Source: CBDUQP01 sp965369385
Lineage (GTDB): Bacteria; Planctomycetota; Phycisphaerae; SM23-33
Reading direction: 5' to 3'
Length of the DNA stretch: 24,908 nucleotides
Assembly: GCA_965369385.1 (NCBI GenBank)
Contig: CBDUQP010000041.1
Coordinates: 1 to 24,908 of the forward strand
Positions 15,290-23,685 of the stretch are shown here, in pieces. How positions within the stretch are numbered: position 1 is the stretch's first letter; each line of letters opens with the position of its first letter. The notes beneath the pieces are model-generated. The model was not told the DNA's origin. It saw nothing but the letters and a program-made list of their open reading frames with translations, and searched no databases. Made by a program: the position numbers and the translations under genes.

Positions 15290-15991
15290 GCTTCTTACCA
15301 GGCGAATCCCGGCCCCTACTGGCACCCAGATCGCGCTCCATGCGAACCATGGAGTGTTCTGCCCGGACGAAACCTCTGCCCCGCCGGCTGCGATGGTCCA
15401 GCCGCGCAGCAGCGGTGAGATATTCCACAAAACATCGCTCACGTGCGGCCTGTCGAAGAACTCGGCCGAGATGTACCACCCGGCAGGCAAGCCAATCGCT
15501 ATCACCAACATCACCAGCATCGCAAGCACAACCGCGCCGCCTCGCCCGCCGCGCGCGTCTGCCCCACACGCAAGCACCACACACGCAAACACTGCCGCCA
15601 CGTGCAGAACGCTTTGCAGCGCCGAAGTCAGCACCGCATCCGAGAACCACCAGCCCGCAACATATGCCGGCAGCGCCACCAGCAGCATTATCACCGCTTC
15701 GCGAGCAGTCGCGATCACGGGTATTGTCGCGGCCGCCGTATTCGCCGAATCACACAACTGTCTGCGAATTATGATGGTCGGATACGCCACAAGTGCGAAG
15801 AGTATTTGCGCGATGACCACTGTTTGCAGCAGTGGAAGTGTGGGATCTGCCGACTCTGCGTGCCCAGGCCAGATCGCCTCCGGCCACAAGCCCGCGGCGA
15901 GACCTATGGTGACAAACAGCAGGTAGACCACACCGTTGCTACCGGCGGGATCGGCGGTTTGGCTAGCGGATGCGGGAGTGTTCGTAGGCAT
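15257..15991 (-). CDS. Polytopic membrane protein of unknown function at the end of the mur cluster
   Basis: The 244-residue product has about five or six hydrophobic segments, near residues 20-40, 52-75, 95-118, 122-143, 150-175 and 215-232. The N-terminus (MPTNTPASASQTADPAG) is hydrophilic and would be cytoplasmic or exposed. It is not recognised as a named family. The start ATG lies inside the last 29 bases of the ftsQ-like gene, so translation is probably coupled. The last ten residues, VKTRDGALFH, are encoded by the palindromic element 15232-15289, so the original C-terminus may have been different or longer. Ala, Val and Gly are abundant. Its place after ftsQ hints at an envelope role, but this is only context. 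Confidence 0.68.
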   Translation of the reverse strand: MPTNTPASASQTADPAGSNGVVYLLFVTIGLAAGLWPEAIWPGHAESADPTLPLLQTVVIAQILFALVAYPTIIIRRQLCDSANTAAATIPVIATAREAVIMLLVALPAYVAGWWFSDAVLTSALQSVLHVAAVFACVVLACGADARGGRGGAVVLAMLVMLVIAIGLPAGWYISAEFFDRPHVSDVLWNISPLLRGWTIAAGGAEVSSGQNTPWFAWSAIWVPVGAGIRLVRSVKTRDGALFH

Positions 15992-17006
15992 CTATTCTCA
16001 GATCGATCCCGGGTGCGCCCCGAAGACGCCCGTTACGCATGGACACGTATCTATCGAGATTCTCCATTTTCACCTCAGGCGAAACCACCCAGTCCACGCC
16101 ATCGGCATGCGGGAACCTGCCGAACTTGATCTGCGTGTCACCAGCCCACAGGCTGAGGTGTTCCATATTCCGGTTATGGCGGCCGCCGTAGTTTCTTGCA
16201 TCTATGCGGTCGAACTGCCTGGCGTACTGGCGGCTGCGAATGATCTTGGTCAGGCGTAAGCTGTCACGCAGTGATTCACTCACCCACCGCTTGCCAACGG
16301 CAGGCATATCAGGTTCATTGTCACCCAGAATGATCTCTATATAGTGAACCGGACGCACTCGCATTCCGCGTGGGACATCGCTGCGATTCACGAAATACAC
16401 CTTCTCGGGCGCCCCGCCTCTAGGCGAATAGGCTCTCATCACCCACTTGGGGATCTGGCTGGCTGCGGGCAGCCTGACGCCTTCGCAGTCCACATAGCAC
16501 GCATTGGCGTTTCGCCGGCCTATCGACTTGTATCCTCTTCTCACCACCGCCATGGGGCTTCGATATTTGCCTGTGACCGCCACAATCGCCCTGCCGCGTT
16601 CATCGCGGAATTTCATAACACTCTGCAACTGGCGAACCCACGGATTGGCGGCCGCCCGCGTATACACCTTCGCCGTCAGGTCATTGTCGCGATAGTCCTG
16701 CCCCGCCGCCGCCAGCGATTTGGCGATCTGGCGTTTTAGCGTCTCCGGCATCCAATTGGGAGCATTGGTAAGCTGAACGCGAACTGGATCGTAGACAGGT
16801 TTGTCGCGGAAAACAACATGACTCTCCATCAGCACAAACGACACTGCCACTGCCGAGACAAGCAGCACCAGAAGGAATGCCCTGAGCGCCGTCCTGCTTA
16901 TGGCGTGCCTTGTGGTATCCTCAAGCCCGCCCCACCATGCACGCAAACCCTCGGGGGATTTCTTCTTCTTGCTCTGCTTGCGAATTGGTTTCGTCTTCCT
17001 TGACAT
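15963..17006 (-). CDS. ftsQ: FtsQ/DivIB-like cell division protein
   Basis: This is a bitopic membrane protein of 347 residues in the normal ftsQ position after ddl. A very basic cytoplasmic N-terminus (KPIRKQSKKKKSPEGLR) is followed by one membrane segment at about residues 42-60 (AFLLVLLVSAVAVSFVLM). The periplasmic part has a POTRA-like start (VRVQLTNAPNWMPETLKRQI), then NPWVRQLQSVMKFRDERGRAIVAVTG and CYVDCEGVRLP, a pattern seen in FtsQ, where the family YxIDxxG stretch occurs. Similarity is weak, so the call relies on order, topology and these segments. FtsQ links early and late divisome proteins. The long C-terminus (from about 220) has no recognised motif. The following membrane gene overlaps its end. 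Confidence 0.75.
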   Translation of the reverse strand: MSRKTKPIRKQSKKKKSPEGLRAWWGGLEDTTRHAISRTALRAFLLVLLVSAVAVSFVLMESHVVFRDKPVYDPVRVQLTNAPNWMPETLKRQIAKSLAAAGQDYRDNDLTAKVYTRAAANPWVRQLQSVMKFRDERGRAIVAVTGKYRSPMAVVRRGYKSIGRRNANACYVDCEGVRLPAASQIPKWVMRAYSPRGGAPEKVYFVNRSDVPRGMRVRPVHYIEIILGDNEPDMPAVGKRWVSESLRDSLRLTKIIRSRQYARQFDRIDARNYGGRHNRNMEHLSLWAGDTQIKFGRFPHADGVDWVVSPEVKMENLDRYVSMRNGRLRGAPGIDLRIDAYEHSRIR

Positions 17007-17037
17007 ACATACTCCATTGCAATCATTGCAGCCGGCG

Positions 17038-17964
17038 TTATTCGTTGCAGGCCATCGCCGATTCTACTATTCGTTCTATCATCTCATCAAAACTGATTCC
17101 CGCCCGCTGGGCGGCTTTGGGCAACAGCGAGTGGCTGGTAAAACCGGGAATCGTGTTGATTTCCAGGAACTGCATAACGCGATTTTCGTCCAATATGAAA
17201 TCCACGCGAGACATATCGCGGCATCCGAGTATCTTGTGGGCCTTCAACGCATCGGCTTGGCACGCCTCAACCATATCGGGGCAAAGCCCATGCTCAAAAA
17301 CGTATCGGGTGGCTGCATCGTCAGCGTATTTGGCCTCGTAGTCATAGAACTTCCGCGTGGGAACCACCTCCAGCACAGGTAGCGACTGCTCGCCCAGAAT
17401 GCTGACGGTAAACTCCCTGCCCGGCACCATCCGTTCAAGCATAACTCTGCCGTATTTGTCCAGCAGATACTCCAACGCCTCGTCACGGGCTTCAATATCG
17501 TAAACGATCTTCACATCAACGCTGGACCCACCGTCAACCGGCTTCAACACTACCGGCAGGGGCAATTCCTGTATCCACTTGTCCGCAATCTCCTGCGGGT
17601 GGAATTCCTCGATTATCATCCAGTCGGGAGTCTGTATGCCGGCTTTTCTGACGAATTGCTTGGTGGCGGCTTTGTCCATGCAAACGCCGCTGCTACGTTC
17701 GCCCGAACCGGTATACTTCAGGCCCTTGGCGTCGCACAGTGCCTGCACCTCGCCCGATTCGCCAAACTCTCCGTGCAATGCGATGAAAACCAGGTCCATG
17801 CCCATGCGATCCAGAGCAGACGTATCCTGCGCGGATATATCAGCACTCGTAACGCTATGGCCGAGCCTGGATAGCGCCGCGGCGATAGCGCTGCCGCTCA
17901 TGATAGACACTTCCCGCTCCGCCGACGGTCCGCCCATCAGTACGGTAATATCCAGCGTGGTCAC
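17038..17964 (-). CDS. ddl: D-alanine-D-alanine ligase
   Basis: This ATP-grasp enzyme makes the D-Ala-D-Ala dipeptide of the peptidoglycan stem. With GTG 17964 as start (GGAG five bases upstream) the product is 308 residues, the usual size, beginning MTTLDITVLMGGPSAEREVS. Visible features are ALHGEFGESG, YTGSGERSSGVCMDK, the ATP-grasp loop VLKPVDGGSSVDV, and the metal-binding end with RVDFILDENRVMQFLEINTIPG. A TTG at 18039 would add 25 residues overlapping murB but has no well-spaced ribosome site. It is between murB and ftsQ in a cluster that is transcribed toward lower coordinates. Catalytic residues look complete. Confidence 0.95.
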   Translation of the reverse strand: MTTLDITVLMGGPSAEREVSIMSGSAIAAALSRLGHSVTSADISAQDTSALDRMGMDLVFIALHGEFGESGEVQALCDAKGLKYTGSGERSSGVCMDKAATKQFVRKAGIQTPDWMIIEEFHPQEIADKWIQELPLPVVLKPVDGGSSVDVKIVYDIEARDEALEYLLDKYGRVMLERMVPGREFTVSILGEQSLPVLEVVPTRKFYDYEAKYADDAATRYVFEHGLCPDMVEACQADALKAHKILGCRDMSRVDFILDENRVMQFLEINTIPGFTSHSLLPKAAQRAGISFDEMIERIVESAMACNE

Positions 17965-18019
17965 GACGTCTCCGCCGCAAGAACACGAACTGGCCGCAGT
18001 TGACAAGCAACGATTGGTA

Positions 18020-18898
18020 TCACCAGACTTCAATTTCAAGCTCCAGATAAACTTGGTTCTTCTTATAGATTGTCTCGCGAATCACATTGATAAGCTTCAA
18101 CACGTCCGAAGCCTTAGCGCCGGGGTCGGCGAGGATAAAGTTCGCGTGTTTCTCCGACACATAAGCGCCGCCCACACGTGTGCCCTTAAGGCCAGCTTTG
18201 TCTATCAGCGCACCGGCCGACATCCCTCTGGGGTTCTTGAAGATGCATCCGGCGTTATTATGCCCAAGCGGTTGGGTGTTCTTCTTGTAAATCCAGATCT
18301 GCTTAACCTGGCTAAGTATGCTGTGCGGGTCGTCTTCGCTGAGCTTGAACTTGGCACTGAGAATGAACTTGGCGTTTATGTTGGTGCTGCGGTACGCAAA
18401 CGCCAGGTCTGCACGGTGACGCGTGAAAACTTCGCCGTTCTCGGTCATCACATCCACAGACTGAACCGCATTGCCAATATCGCCAAACGCGCCGCCGGCA
18501 TTCATCTTCACGCATCCGCCAACAGTACCGGGAATACCAGTCAGACCCTCAAGGCCAGCAAGACCCTCGCGAACGGTACGCAGTACCAGCTTGCCCATGT
18601 CGGCCGCTGCGCCAATATCGAGAACGCCATTATCGATACTCACGTGCGACAACTGCTCTCCACCCATGCGGATCACGGCGCCATTTATACCCGAATCATC
18701 GATAAGGAGATTCGCGCCGCTGCCCATCACATACATGGGGACCTCGTTCTCGCGACAGCGCAGAACAACGTCCCTGAGTTCCTCGACGGTCCTCGGTTCG
18801 ATCATGTACGTAGCAGGCCCGCCCATCTTCAGCCACGTGCACGAAGCCAACGGGTAGTCCGTCTTAACTATTTCTTCCAAGCCAGTGAACAATTTCAT
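18020..18898 (-). CDS. murB: UDP-N-acetylenolpyruvoylglucosamine reductase
   Basis: This FAD enzyme reduces UDP-GlcNAc-enolpyruvate to UDP-MurNAc with NADPH. The product is about 292 residues. FAD-binding segments are visible: YVMGSGANLLIDDSG and GLTGIPGTVGGCVKMNAG. The motif FAYRSTNI carries the conserved Tyr-Arg. The proton-donor motif reads NNAGCIFKNP, with Cys where E. coli MurB has Ser229. The C-terminal Glu is in LELEIEVW. It overlaps the end of murC. ATG 18898 is chosen, with GGAAG about seven bases upstream; GTG 18925 is an in-frame alternative. Length and lack of an extra loop fit the type II form. Confidence 0.94.
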   Translation of the reverse strand: MKLFTGLEEIVKTDYPLASCTWLKMGGPATYMIEPRTVEELRDVVLRCRENEVPMYVMGSGANLLIDDSGINGAVIRMGGEQLSHVSIDNGVLDIGAAADMGKLVLRTVREGLAGLEGLTGIPGTVGGCVKMNAGGAFGDIGNAVQSVDVMTENGEVFTRHRADLAFAYRSTNINAKFILSAKFKLSEDDPHSILSQVKQIWIYKKNTQPLGHNNAGCIFKNPRGMSAGALIDKAGLKGTRVGGAYVSEKHANFILADPGAKASDVLKLINVIRETIYKKNQVYLELEIEVW

Positions 18899-20297
18899 CA
18901 GCAACTTCCCAGATGTTACCGGCACCCATCGTTACCACGAGGTCGCCGGCGGCGAGATGCCCGCAAAGGTATTCGCCAATGTCATCGAATGTCTTGCAAT
19001 AAACGGCCGTGCCGCCATGCAGGCGAATCTGCGAAACCAGATCCGCGGCGGAAATAAAATCCTTCTCGCGATCACTATCGCGAACAAAATAGATATCGGG
19101 AACAATAACCTCATCGGCGTCCGCAAAGCTCCTGGCGAAGTCTTTCAGCAGAAATCGCGTGCGGCTGTGCTGGTGAGGCTGGAATACGCACTTCAGACGC
19201 TTTGGCTGATAATATCCCCGCAGGGCCTTCAGCGTGGCTTGGACCTCTGTGGGATGATGTGCGAAATCATCCACAACCGTCACACCATTAATCTGGGCCT
19301 TCAGCGTCATTCGCCGGCGGGTTCCCGTGAACTTCTCGAGCCACGTCACGATCGTATCCGCTTGCAGGCCGCAGAAGTTCAGCATCGCCATTGCCGCCAA
19401 GGCATTATACGCATTGTGCATGCCCGGCAAGGGGCAAGTTATGCTGCAATATGCCTTCCCGCCCAGCAACACGTCCATCGCAACCTTACCGCCTTCAAGG
19501 CGAACATTCGTGCCCTGCCACGTGCATCTGTCGGTCATTCCGAACGTCTGCACCTCGCAGCGGGCATTGTCTATCGCCTTCATCGCGTCACGGTCTTCAC
19601 CATTCACCACCACGACGCCCTCTTGGGGAACCTTGGCTACGAACTGCCGAAACGCCTCTATTATCGCGTCCAGATCGCGGTAGCAATCCAGATGATCCTC
19701 TTCCAGATTAAGCACTGCCGCGCACATCGGCGACAGATTCAGGAAACTCCTGTCGAACTCACACGCCTCTGCCACGAAGTGCTTGCCCCCGCCAATGCCG
19801 CTGGCACCGCCGAGCTGCTCAACTATGGCACCAACGATATAGTCAGGCCGCAACCCCGCAGACTCAAGCACATATGCCACCATCGCGGTAGTCGTGCTCT
19901 TGCCATGCGTGCCAGCAACCGCAACGCCGCCCTTGGCCGCCATCAGATGACCGAGCATCTGGCTGTACTTCATCACTCGCAGCCCGCGTGCCCGGGCAGC
20001 CAACAACTCAGGGTTCTGCTCGTTTATCGCAGCCGAGTACACCACAATGTCGCAGTCGTCGGGAATATTCTCCGCATTCTGCCCGATAGTCACAACCGCC
20101 CCGTCGTCCACCAGGCGATCCACCGCATTGCCAGTGCTCATGTCCGAACCGGTAACAACCGCGCCGCTGTCCATCAAAACCGTGGCCAGGGCAAACATGC
20201 CCGATCCGCCAATGCCGATCATGTGAACGCGCGCCTCGTCAAAACTGTCTATATCAGATGTGGACATCTGTCGTTCTGTCTCGCCCTGAATATCCAT
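18864..20297 (-). CDS. murC: UDP-N-acetylmuramate-L-alanine ligase
   Basis: MurC adds L-alanine to UDP-MurNAc using ATP. The 477-residue product has the N-terminal UDP-binding Rossmann fold (VHMIGIGGSGMFALATVL), the ATP loop GTHGKSTTT starting at 129, the metal-site segment NLEEDHLDCY, and the C-terminal FAHHPTEV and FQPHQHSRT motifs. All are canonical. The start is ATG 20297 but a strong ribosome site is lacking; ATG 20267 is an in-frame alternative that removes ten residues of no clear family character. It overlaps the start of murB, a sign of coupled translation. About 280 bases without a gene separate it from murG. Confidence 0.96.
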   Translation of the reverse strand: MDIQGETERQMSTSDIDSFDEARVHMIGIGGSGMFALATVLMDSGAVVTGSDMSTGNAVDRLVDDGAVVTIGQNAENIPDDCDIVVYSAAINEQNPELLAARARGLRVMKYSQMLGHLMAAKGGVAVAGTHGKSTTTAMVAYVLESAGLRPDYIVGAIVEQLGGASGIGGGKHFVAEACEFDRSFLNLSPMCAAVLNLEEDHLDCYRDLDAIIEAFRQFVAKVPQEGVVVVNGEDRDAMKAIDNARCEVQTFGMTDRCTWQGTNVRLEGGKVAMDVLLGGKAYCSITCPLPGMHNAYNALAAMAMLNFCGLQADTIVTWLEKFTGTRRRMTLKAQINGVTVVDDFAHHPTEVQATLKALRGYYQPKRLKCVFQPHQHSRTRFLLKDFARSFADADEVIVPDIYFVRDSDREKDFISAADLVSQIRLHGGTAVYCKTFDDIGEYLCGHLAAGDLVVTMGAGNIWEVADEIVHWLGRNS

Positions 20298-20578
20298 GCA
20301 TCAAAACCTGATAACCGTAGAGGGCACTCGGATGGCCCGTGAAACTCTCTTAGAAACCGTTACAACTCTCGAAACACTCCGTGTTTCGCACCGCCAGCCT
20401 CACAGACCACCGCTCACAAATGCCTTTTACAGCGAACTTTCTCGCAGAGCAAGCCCGACGGTAGCCTATCGTTGCCTATCTCTACTATCGCCCCTCCCGA
20501 CCGGATTCCTTTAGCCGGAACGCCGCGGGGGCAAGATACTCGCAAATAACTGGCTCAATTGCCCTTGGAGTGCCCAAC
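20298..20578. other. Gap between murG and murC
   Basis: No gene is seen. A hairpin, CGAAACAC/GTGTTTCG with a three-base loop, lies at 20370-20388; it has no T-run on either strand. A separate promoter for murCB-ddl-ftsQ could lie here, but none was clear by eye. Confidence 0.4.
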
Positions 20579-21691
20579 TTACGCCGTTTCCAGCAACCAC
20601 GACGCCACTTCGTCGGCCGCGTTGCCGCCTGCGGATTCCTGAACAGTTTCACGCATCTTCGCCAGCCGCCCACCATCACGCATCAGGCCGAGCAATTGCT
20701 CACGCAGCATAGAAACATTGGCCTCCAGATCACGGGCATCCTCGCAGACCAGCGCCTTGCCCGCAGCCGCCAGCGATTCAGCATTCAAACGCTGATGCTG
20801 ATCGGCATGGTATGGATACGGCATGATCAGCGATGGAGTGCCGGTGCCAGCCAGTTCGCCGGCCGTCGATGCCCCGCATCTGCACAGCGCCAAATCGGCG
20901 GCCGCGTACGCCATGTCCATCCGGTCGCAATAATCCAGCTCAACGATGGGTATCTCCAATCCGGGCTCGTCGGTGCCTTCCATCCATGTCGGCCCGGTGA
21001 TGTGCAGCACCTGCCAACTGCCGGCCAGCTCGTCCAGATCATCCTTCAGGGCGACGATGGCTTCGTTTATCGACGACGCCCCCAGGCTGCCACCGTTCAC
21101 CAGCAGCGTCTTTCTGCCCGCATCCAGGCCGAACATCGCGATAGCTTCCGCCCGGTCCGCCTGGGCAAAACGCCTGCTTATCGGGCAACCGACAGCATGA
21201 ACACGCTCGCGCACTGTCGGCGGAAAATACTCCGCGGTTGCGGCATACTGCGTAAATATCGCTTCGGAGTACTTCCCCAGATACCTGTTTGCCTTGCCGG
21301 GAACCGCGTCGGGATTCAGCAGGCCGCACCGAATGCCGCACTTGGCGGCACGCTTCACCATCGGGCCAGCCGCAAAACCGCCCGTTCCGAGCACGGCTGC
21401 GGGCTTGAGATCCCTGATAATGTCAGCCGCCAGAACGCCGGACTGTCGCCATGTGACGAGAAAACCGGGCACATCGCGAATGCGTCTGGGAAGTGGCCTG
21501 ACCGGCTGAACGATTTTGCCATATGCGAGTGGATCGAGAATTCGCCGGTCTATATCGCGATCGCTGCACGCAAACAGCACCTGTGCATCCGGCTCCAGTG
21601 CCGCAAGCGACTCGGCCACCGCCAAGCCGGGATACAGATGCCCCCCCGTCCCGCCGCCGGCAATAATGTAAAGGGGTTTGCTCAAAACCAT
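20579..21691 (-). CDS. murG: UDP-GlcNAc:lipid I N-acetylglucosaminyltransferase
   Basis: MurG is a peripheral membrane glycosyltransferase that converts lipid I to lipid II. The product of about 370 residues has the family N-terminus, PLYIIAGGGTGGHLYPG, with the Gly-rich diphosphate loop, and the second Gly loop VNGGSLGASSINEAI. The acceptor region is CRCGASTAGELAGTGTP with PYPYHADQHQRLNA following, the usual UDP-GlcNAc site. ATG 21691 directly follows GGAG, while TTG 21685 lies six bases after it and may be the true start. An upstream in-frame start at 21781 would add 30 unrelated residues. It is the first gene of the mur segment; ftsW, murD and mraY, often upstream of murG, are not present. 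Confidence 0.94.
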   Translation of the reverse strand: MVLSKPLYIIAGGGTGGHLYPGLAVAESLAALEPDAQVLFACSDRDIDRRILDPLAYGKIVQPVRPLPRRIRDVPGFLVTWRQSGVLAADIIRDLKPAAVLGTGGFAAGPMVKRAAKCGIRCGLLNPDAVPGKANRYLGKYSEAIFTQYAATAEYFPPTVRERVHAVGCPISRRFAQADRAEAIAMFGLDAGRKTLLVNGGSLGASSINEAIVALKDDLDELAGSWQVLHITGPTWMEGTDEPGLEIPIVELDYCDRMDMAYAAADLALCRCGASTAGELAGTGTPSLIMPYPYHADQHQRLNAESLAAAGKALVCEDARDLEANVSMLREQLLGLMRDGGRLAKMRETVQESAGGNAADEVASWLLETA

Positions 21692-21923
21692 CTCCTGCAA
21701 GTGTCCTGAAAACTCCCGGCAGCTTAACACAAAGCAGGCAAAGGGACTAGCCAAAGGGATAGACCAGCAGGGCCTACACATCTAATCAGAGGAGCTCGGC
21801 CCCAGGAATTCTTTCATATCCTTCTATCGGTTGCGCCTTCCCCAGCAACCAATCTCTGACCAAAAATGCTTGTGCGGATTCCCAGAAAACCCGGCCGACC
21901 TCACAGGCATAGCCCCTCCGGAT

Positions 21924-22001
21924 ATTGCGTAATTCGCAATGGTGCAAAAAGGTGCAGAATTGCGAAAAAAGGTGCACGAATGCCATCTTGTGCACCTTTT
22001 T
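21924..22001. promoter_or_regulatory. Cluster of GGTGCA repeats and inverted repeats upstream of murG
   Basis: ATTGCG-TAATT-CGCAAT is a palindrome at 21924-21940. It is followed by GGTGCA at 21941, 21951 and 21971, and TGCACC at 21991. The last two belong to a 12-bp stem, AAAAAGGTGCAC (21966-21977) with GTGCACCTTTTT (21990-22001) and a 12-base loop. The stem ends in T5 on one strand and A-rich sequence on the other, so it could be a bidirectional terminator or an operator array. The function is inferred only. Confidence 0.45.
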
Positions 22002-22114
22002 CAGCGTTGACAATCGGCCATTAAGTACCGAACCCGCAAGCCGTTATCATTATTGGTGATTTGATTGAACGTTAAACCATGTAACATTCGCAAATACCTC
22101 CATTTTCGCAGCGT

Positions 22115-22146
22115 TTTTGCGTGTGTTTTGCGTGTGTTTTGCGTGC
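22115..22146. repeat. Tandem repeat of TTTTGCGTGTG, about 2.9 copies
   Basis: Units at 22115-22125, 22126-22136 and 22137-22146 (the last incomplete, ending TGC) repeat an 11-base motif in a non-coding region. It is probably slippage-derived. Confidence 0.8.
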
Positions 22147-22423
22147 TGGCCGGGAGCCTCTCACGAGGACTCATCTCGACCAGCTTGCCGCAACAAGACC
22201 GTACCGGTTGTAGCTACTGTAGATGCACAATGCGGGGTTTGCCGAGCTATTTCGAGCCAGAATTGCTTGGGCCTTCCTGGCAAGACGATGCCCAGAGAAT
22301 CCCACATATAAGCCTAACTGCATTTAGCATCTTCCTTTACAGAACCACGCCGCAACCACAACAACGTATCTAACGCATCAGAGCGAAGATAGGCGTTGTT
22401 TTGAGACCAAAATATTTTTACAC

Positions 22424-22452
22424 TAGACTGGTCCGGACCGGTTGTGTATATT
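22424..22452 (+). promoter_or_regulatory. Promoter with operator palindrome in the spacer
   Basis: TAGACT (22424-22429) and TATATT (22447-22452) are 17 bases apart. The spacer contains the perfect palindrome GGTCCGGACC (22430-22439) flanked by CT and GG. The core GTCCGGAC is like the AraR box core (GTNCGNAC), which suits the GntR-LacI regulator encoded just downstream, so self-repression is likely. AGGAG (22465-22469) lies 12 bases before the ATG. Confidence 0.6.
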
Positions 22453-22481
22453 GGAGGCTAATACAGGAGTAATTACGCTAT

Positions 22482-23615
22482 ATGGCAAGCACTGTGAGAA
22501 CAAAACAGGAAAGCATTAATCATGGCGCCGGTGCCGCTTACGAGAAGGTGGCCAGCGAGTTGAAAAGTGAGATTCTCAATGGGACTTACACTGAGAATGA
22601 TCGTCTGCCTTCGGAGAAGGAGCTGGCCAAGCGATATTCGATAAGCCGCTGGTCGGTTCGATGCGCTCTAGATGCGCTTGTTCAGGAGGGCCTGGTCCGC
22701 AAAATGCCCAGCCGCGGAAATGTTGTGGTCTACTCCGAGGACAGACCTGCGGGCAGCAATGGAACCCGCATAGGCGTTATCGCAGACAGCTTTCTTGATC
22801 TGCGGCACAATTCCTATCTGCAGAACCTGATGCGGCAGCTCGAAATTCACGCGGCCGCTGATTCGCATCACTTCACTCTGGTGCATGAGTTTGTCGACAT
22901 GCGGCGTAACACATGGCCGACGCTTCTAAGCAGTTCGGAAGTTGACGCGGTAATAATAATTCCGCTTTCTCAGCAGGGCCTCAACTTCGTCAACAATCTC
23001 AAGCCACTCGACAAGCCTGTGATTTCTTTCGGCAGGGAGTTGACCAATACGAGTATTCCGCAGATTTATGTGGATCATTACGAAGGGGCCGCGTCTGCGG
23101 TGACATACCTGGCGCAATTGGGACACTCTCGCATCGCAACTATCTCGCACCACGAGTACCAGGGCAGTCCATCATGCCATCGCATGAGAGCATACCGTGA
23201 CACGATGAAGTCCTTCGGGCACGCTATTGACTCTTCATGGATGCTTGAGGGATCTGTCAGTTATCACGAAATGAACACCCGCATCTCAAAGCTTTTCAAG
23301 CTGGAGACTCCCCCGACGGCCATCTTTGTTGCCGATGGATGTCATCTGCTGCCGACACTGCACGCGCTGGCGGAAGACAGGATTTCAATTCCGGATCAGG
23401 TGGCGGTGATCAGCTATGACGATACGCCTGAAGCATTGAATTACCATGTTCCTATTACCACGGTTCGCCAGCCTCTGGACCGCGCGTCGGAAGCTCTTCT
23501 GGGAGAGATTCTTGCGAGAATTGAGAATCAACCCGGCAGGCCCAAGACTGTCCTGCATCCGGAATTGACAGTTAGAAAGTCCTGCTGCGTGTGCGCCAGT
23601 CATCCTCTGGCCTGA
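22482..23615 (+). CDS. GntR-LacI hybrid transcriptional regulator (AraR-like)
   Basis: This is a 377-residue transcription factor. The N-terminal GntR winged helix-turn-helix (about 20-85) contains RLPSEKELAKRYSISRWSVRCALDAL and GLVRKMPSRGNVV. The rest (about 95-370) is a LacI/GalR periplasmic-binding-like effector domain, with TRIGVIADSF, YVDHYEGAASAVTYLAQLGHSRIA, TAIFVADG, and VAVISYDDTPEALNYHVPITTVRQPLDRAS. This is the AraR architecture, so a sugar is the likely effector, though its identity cannot be read. An AraR-like palindrome lies in its own promoter spacer. Such regulators often sit next to pseudopilins and glycoside hydrolase genes in Planctomycetota and Lentisphaerota, and a pseudopilin gene follows 70 bases downstream. 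The C-terminus contains CCVCASH, an odd Cys-rich end. Confidence 0.92.
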   Translation: MASTVRTKQESINHGAGAAYEKVASELKSEILNGTYTENDRLPSEKELAKRYSISRWSVRCALDALVQEGLVRKMPSRGNVVVYSEDRPAGSNGTRIGVIADSFLDLRHNSYLQNLMRQLEIHAAADSHHFTLVHEFVDMRRNTWPTLLSSSEVDAVIIIPLSQQGLNFVNNLKPLDKPVISFGRELTNTSIPQIYVDHYEGAASAVTYLAQLGHSRIATISHHEYQGSPSCHRMRAYRDTMKSFGHAIDSSWMLEGSVSYHEMNTRISKLFKLETPPTAIFVADGCHLLPTLHALAEDRISIPDQVAVISYDDTPEALNYHVPITTVRQPLDRASEALLGEILARIENQPGRPKTVLHPELTVRKSCCVCASHPLA

Positions 23616-23685
23616 CAGCAGCGTAAGAGTCGAATAGGTCCGTATGCTGCGACCGTCTAATCTTTAGTTTTAGGGAAGTCCGGAA

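Larger units (their letters stand above)
21692..22481. other. 790-base divergent region between murG and the GntR-LacI gene
   Basis: There is no supported gene in this region. It contains the inverted and direct repeat cluster at 21924-22001, an 11-bp tandem repeat at 22115-22146 and the regulator's promoter at 22424-22452. A minus-strand open frame at 21786-22013 is low-complexity (Phe, His, Leu) at its start and lacks homology I can recognise. A decayed gene cannot be excluded around 22150-22380. Confidence 0.5.

Noticed and set aside
17579..19057. 492-codon plus-strand open frame opposite ddl and murB
   Set aside because: It is antisense to two well-supported mur genes and shows no family features.
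18885..20342. 485-codon plus-strand open frame opposite murC
   Set aside because: It mirrors murC codon bias. murC has all ligase motifs in the other strand and this frame has none.
21786..22013. 75-residue minus-strand open frame upstream of murG
   Set aside because: Its N-terminal part is low-complexity and read from the GGTGCA repeat array. There is no recognised family and no convincing ribosome site.
22065..22373. Plus-strand open frame over the TTTTGCGTGTG tandem repeat
   Set aside because: The start is encoded by the tandem repeat, the composition is atypical and no motif was found.
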